This document shows positions 60,787-64,000 of a stretch of DNA of 64,000 nt, one piece after another; position 1 is the first letter of the stretch; every line of letters begins with the position of its first letter. Under the pieces are notes generated by a model that did not search any database, had not been told where the DNA came from, and saw nothing but the letters and a program-made list of their open reading frames with translations. Source of the DNA: an uncultured Lachnospiraceae bacterium (lineage in GTDB: Bacteria; Bacillota; Clostridia; Lachnospirales; Lachnospiraceae); assembly GCA_947164605.1 (NCBI GenBank), contig CAMUXE010000010.1:1-64000 (forward strand), in the 5' to 3' direction. A program made the translations under genes and the position numbers.

Positions 60787-60901
60787 ATGGATGGGTTTTG
60801 GGGAGCAGTAAAGGTGTTTTTTTATCTGTATAACAGTGATAATATGCGTTATAATCGTAAGTTTTGCAGCGCTTATGCTTTTTTTGATTTATGAGAATTA
60901 A
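60787..60901 (+). pseudogene. small membrane protein, frameshifted at T7 run
   Basis: A strong AGGGAGGAG ribosome binding site precedes an ATG. Frame 0 gives 35 residues ending at 60894 with no hydrophobic helix. Removing one T from the seven-T run at 60817-60823 gives a 37-residue protein with MDGFWGAVKVFF followed by a clear membrane helix (ICITVIICVIIVSFAALML) and stop at 60899-60901. A one-base slip, real or sequencing, is the simplest reading. Confidence 0.55.
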
Positions 60902-60970
60902 GACTTAAACGTAGTCTTGATTGACACAAAGCTGGTGAAAGCTTAAAATTATCTCATTGAAAGTACGTAA

Positions 60971-61509
60971 AATAATTATTTTTCAGATTGTGATTTTCAT
61001 GATATTAGAACAGTAAATGATATTGTCGTAAATATGCCTAGAAATGTAAAAATTGGAAACCATGTTTGGATTACAATGGACAATATTATATATAAGGGAT
61101 GTAATATTGAAGATAATGTAATAATAGGCCCTAAGTGTATATGTAAGAATAAAATAGAGAGTAATACTGTATATACCCAGGGGCTAACTCCAATTAAAAA
61201 ACAACTAAAGGGAAAGTGGTGTGTGGAAAATACATCAAGATTTATGGATGTATATAATTCTAAAAAAATAATCTTAGTTGGATATGGGAAATTGGGTAAA
61301 GAATTTTATAAAAAAATAAAGACAGGATTATATCGATTATTGATAAGTCGGAATCAGAAATGACAATTTCTATTAAAGAATTTTATAAAAGTCATAGATT
61401 AATAGATGACGATCATGTGTTTGTTATCGGAAGTATAAAATACTATGATGAGGTGTATAGAACGATAAGAAAGTATTATCCAAATAGTTTAATTGTGAGT
61501 TGTAAATAA
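60971..61509 (+). pseudogene. decayed hexapeptide acyltransferase with Rossmann-like C-terminus
   Basis: The frame from 60971 encodes SDCDFHDIRTVND, then from 61034 MPRNVKIGNHVWITMDNIIYKG, the left-handed beta-helix end of sugar O-acetyltransferases. KKIILVGYGKLGKEFYKKIK then opens a second, nucleotide-binding-like module. At about 61320 the frame breaks in an A-rich tract and continues one frame over as DRIISIIDKSESE to a stop at 61507-61509. The N-terminal half of the enzyme is missing (stop at 60968). A remnant of a polysaccharide O-acyltransferase. Confidence 0.7.
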
Positions 61510-61563
61510 ATTGCAGAGAATATGACTGCTTGTAAAAATTAATATATTTAAAGGGAGTGAATG

Positions 61564-62670
61564 ATGATAGATAATGAACAATACTTATTACCAATGGTGA
61601 ATTGCGGAAAAGAAACATATGCTTGTAGCTTGGAAAGTAACATTTTCTGCAAGATTGTTGATGATCAGGTAGAATATATAACATCGTTTGAAAATGAAAG
61701 ATATAATAAAAGGTTTTTGTTTGCTGATGCGATATTAGTAGAGGATAGGATATATCTTTCACCAAGATCAGCAAAAGGTATATATGTTTTTAATATTTCG
61801 TCAGGTAAAATGGATTTTATCGAATTAGAAATACCTAAAAACATAAATGCAAGTGCTGATAATAAAATGTCGATGTTAAAATACTATAAAGGTAAAATAT
61901 TTGTTATGCCTGCAACATATCCCTACATTGTAGTTATTGATCCTCATAATTTAAATATTGAATATATTAAATTTGAAAGTGATTATAAATATGATTTTAC
62001 AACACAGGGAGAAGTGGATGAAAATTTGATATATTTAGTAGCTTATTCTACTCCAGTAATTTTAATGTTTGATATGGATCTTTTAAATATAAGTTTAAAT
62101 GTGTATAACAAAACAGATGGTGCTGTTAGTGTTAATAAATTTGATAATAAATTATATGTTACAACATCAAGTAGTAGACCATATATTACAGTTATAAATT
62201 TGGATACAAAGCAAAAGGATATTGTAGAATTTGAAAATAAAGAATTAGTTGTTGAAGCTTCAGATAGAGCCTTTTCAGCTTCATTTATAAAATCTGAATT
62301 TATGTATTTAATTCCAACGGGGTTAAATGCAGTAATAAAATTTGAATGCAAAACATATGACTATGAGATAACAGATATACCAGGTGTCTTTTTTGATGAT
62401 AAAAATTTGAATTGTACAAACAAAGATGATAAAACATTATATTTTTATAGACGAAAGAACATGTGGAATGAAAATCGAGTTCAAACTAAAATGTTATTAG
62501 ATACATTTGAAGTAGAAAATATAACATATGTGATAAAGCATAATAATGAATTAATGAAATATATATTTAATAGTGCATTGACAACGAATAATACTATTTA
62601 TGAATCAAAATTGTCGACATTAAATGATTTTATTGCATATCTAGATATTGGTGGTAGCTATGAGAATTAA
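61564..62670 (+). CDS. beta-propeller-like protein of unknown function
   Basis: 368 residues from the ATG at 61564 (GGGAG six bases upstream; another ATG lies three bases before). I do not recognise a family. It has repeated beta-rich units of about 45 residues, each with a pattern such as YIVVIDPHNLNIEYIKF, YITVINLDTKQKDIVEF and IYVFNISSGKMDFIEL, which suggests a propeller. No signal peptide. Very AT-rich codon use. Overlaps the next gene by 11 bases, so the two are probably translated together. Confidence 0.7.
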   Translation: MIDNEQYLLPMVNCGKETYACSLESNIFCKIVDDQVEYITSFENERYNKRFLFADAILVEDRIYLSPRSAKGIYVFNISSGKMDFIELEIPKNINASADNKMSMLKYYKGKIFVMPATYPYIVVIDPHNLNIEYIKFESDYKYDFTTQGEVDENLIYLVAYSTPVILMFDMDLLNISLNVYNKTDGAVSVNKFDNKLYVTTSSSRPYITVINLDTKQKDIVEFENKELVVEASDRAFSASFIKSEFMYLIPTGLNAVIKFECKTYDYEITDIPGVFFDDKNLNCTNKDDKTLYFYRRKNMWNENRVQTKMLLDTFEVENITYVIKHNNELMKYIFNSALTTNNTIYESKLSTLNDFIAYLDIGGSYEN

Positions 62671-64000
62671 AGAATATGCAACAGAAGAAATTTTAAAAAA
62701 AAGTAAAAATCAATATGTTTTCATTTTTGGAGCTGGAAACAATACCAAGAAATTTTTTGAAGAGTTCAAATCCTTTAAATTTGAAAATAGAATTGAAGCT
62801 ATATTAGATAATAAAGTAAAAAAAGATGGAACTTACGAGGTAAATGGGAAAAAGATTAAGCTGCTAAACCCAGATGCAATTTTAAAGTACAAAAATAAAA
62901 AAAAATTAATTATAATTACCCCCAATGATTATAAGTCAATTTTAGCACAATTACAAAACTATAAAGATGTGAATATGACATGTTGTCTTTTTCCTAAATA
63001 TTTCTATAAATACGAAAGAAAGTTATTTGCTTTTTTTTGTAAAATGCCATTAAGTAAAACTGTTTTGATGATGGGTGGGACAGATACGTGTGGTAATACA
63101 ATTGCTTTTTCAGAATACTTAGATAAGAAAAAAATAAAGGTAGTTTGGCTTGATAAGAAACCAGGAAATAGTAGAGATGGATTTAGCAAATCTGTAATAA
63201 CACCGTCAATTAATTACAAGGGAAGTAATCTGAATAGAATAAGGTATATATATTATCGAAGTTGTTCTAAATGGCTAATTTTTGAAAATTCATATATAGA
63301 TAAAATGCGAGAAGATCAAATAAGTGTATATCTAAAACATGGTGAAATGTCAATAAAAAATGTTATTGGTTTAATTGACTTGCCAAAAGACTTGAATTAT
63401 ACTTTTGCAGCTTCAGAATTCTCGAAAAGATATGTGAGCTTATATAATAGCATTAATAATGAGAGGGTAGCTTTATCTGGTATGCCAAGAAATGATATTT
63501 TCTTTAATAGTAAAGTGGATAAAAAACTGGCTGAAAAATTAAATATCAACAAATTTGATAAAACCATAATATGGATGCCAACTTTTAGAAAAACGGCATC
63601 AGGACGAAATGATTCTGATAATGAGAGATATACGGGCTTGCCGATAATCAAGACTAATGACGATATCGAGATGCTAAATAATGCATTAAAAAATGCTAAC
63701 GTACAGCTCTTGATTAAACCACATAAATATAGTGTAGATATCGATAAAACAAGCATTTCGAAAAGTAATTACATAAGGATTATAAGGGATAAGGACTTTG
63801 ATTTTAATGATTTAAATGTTCAAAAAATGTTAATGCTAACTGATGGAATGATAACAGATTATTCGTCAGTGATGTTTGATTATTTATTATTGAATAAACC
63901 GATTTGTTTTACAGTTGATGATATGGATTCATATAAATTAGGATTTGTCGACAATTATGAGGAGTTATTAGCGGGCGACAAAATAATGGACATTAATCAA
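62660..64000 (+). CDS. CDP-glycerol glycerophosphotransferase family protein, N-terminal Rossmann domain (partial)
   Basis: 447 codons open to the window edge with no stop. Residues 10-100 form a nucleotide-binding-like module (YVFIFGAGNNTKKFFEEF). From about 140 on it resembles TagB/TagF: KHGEMSIKN, SGMPRNDIFF, IIWMPTFRKTASG, LLIKPHKYS, and ITDYSSVMFDYLLLNKPICF at about 398-417. Such enzymes build glycerol- or ribitol-phosphate polymers on the cell surface. The added N-terminal module resembles the one in the broken gene at 61.25 kb. Substrate unknown. Confidence 0.85.
   Translation, partial: MRIKEYATEEILKKSKNQYVFIFGAGNNTKKFFEEFKSFKFENRIEAILDNKVKKDGTYEVNGKKIKLLNPDAILKYKNKKKLIIITPNDYKSILAQLQNYKDVNMTCCLFPKYFYKYERKLFAFFCKMPLSKTVLMMGGTDTCGNTIAFSEYLDKKKIKVVWLDKKPGNSRDGFSKSVITPSINYKGSNLNRIRYIYYRSCSKWLIFENSYIDKMREDQISVYLKHGEMSIKNVIGLIDLPKDLNYTFAASEFSKRYVSLYNSINNERVALSGMPRNDIFFNSKVDKKLAEKLNINKFDKTIIWMPTFRKTASGRNDSDNERYTGLPIIKTNDDIEMLNNALKNANVQLLIKPHKYSVDIDKTSISKSNYIRIIRDKDFDFNDLNVQKMLMLTDGMITDYSSVMFDYLLLNKPICFTVDDMDSYKLGFVDNYEELLAGDKIMDINQ

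Overview
The window looks like the chromosome of a Lachnospiraceae-type clostridium (Butyrivibrio, Pseudobutyrivibrio or Roseburia-like; genus not resolved) and contains its replication origin. Supporting signs are low GC, strong AGGAGG ribosome binding sites, many TTG/GTG starts, the order dnaA-dnaN-yaaA-recF-gyrB-gyrA on one side and rpmH-rnpA-yidD-yidC-jag-mnmE-mnmG-rsmG on the other, a sufCBDSU operon, DUF3881 and DUF4446 proteins, an Ech hydrogenase and GH36/GH2 glycosidases. No prophage, insertion sequence or CRISPR array was seen.

Layout. 1-8.3 kb (+): an alpha/beta-galactoside utilisation cluster. It holds a frame-broken GH2 beta-galactosidase, a GT-B-like protein of unknown function, a GPH-family sugar transporter, a GH36 alpha-galactosidase and galactokinase. 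These genes face the fork coming from the origin. 8.5-9.9 kb (-): two-subunit class I fumarate hydratase. 10-11.5 kb (-): two tandem alpha/beta-hydrolase esterases, directly behind hypE. 11.5-20.7 kb (-): echABCDEF, a six-subunit membrane-bound [NiFe] hydrogenase, followed by hypF, hypC and hypE. hypD, hypA and hypB are absent from this locus. 20.8-29.4 kb (-): gyrA, gyrB, recF, yaaA, dnaN, dnaA. 29.5-34.3 kb (-): a MoxR ATPase / DUF58 / transglutaminase operon lying between dnaA and rpmH. 34.3-35.0 kb: an AT-rich region with DnaA boxes, the rpmH-side part of oriC. A second DnaA-box pair lies between dnaA and dnaN. Strand switches here: genes to the left run (-), genes to the right run (+).

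35.0-42.3 kb (+): ribosomal protein L34, RNase P protein, membrane insertion (YidD, YidC), Jag and the tRNA modification / rRNA methylation genes. 42.4-47.4 kb: SUF Fe-S cluster assembly, which would serve the Fe-S enzymes encoded in the window (Ech, fumarase). 47.5-51.0 kb: a short promoter-hairpin unit, a polytopic chemoreceptor, a ~510-nt structured untranslated transcript with its own promoter and terminator, and an orphan LuxR-type regulator whose receiver lacks the phosphoacceptor Asp. 51.0-53.8 kb: two perfect parS sites, parA, parB with a Lys-rich N-terminal tail, and DUF4446. 53.9-57.4 kb: serS, an HD-GYP-like protein, DUF3881 and tRNA-Arg(CCU). 57.6-60.8 kb: a GT4 glycosyltransferase and a GH13 alpha-glucosidase. 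From 60.8 kb base composition falls sharply to AT-rich. This end holds decayed or frameshifted genes and the start of a surface-glycopolymer locus: a broken acyltransferase, a propeller-like protein and a CDP-glycerol glycerophosphotransferase running off the end.

The best candidates for something undescribed are the 49.7-50.2 kb structured RNA, the short RNA/attenuator before the chemoreceptor, the degenerate response regulator next to the RNA, and the split origin with a three-gene operon inserted in it.
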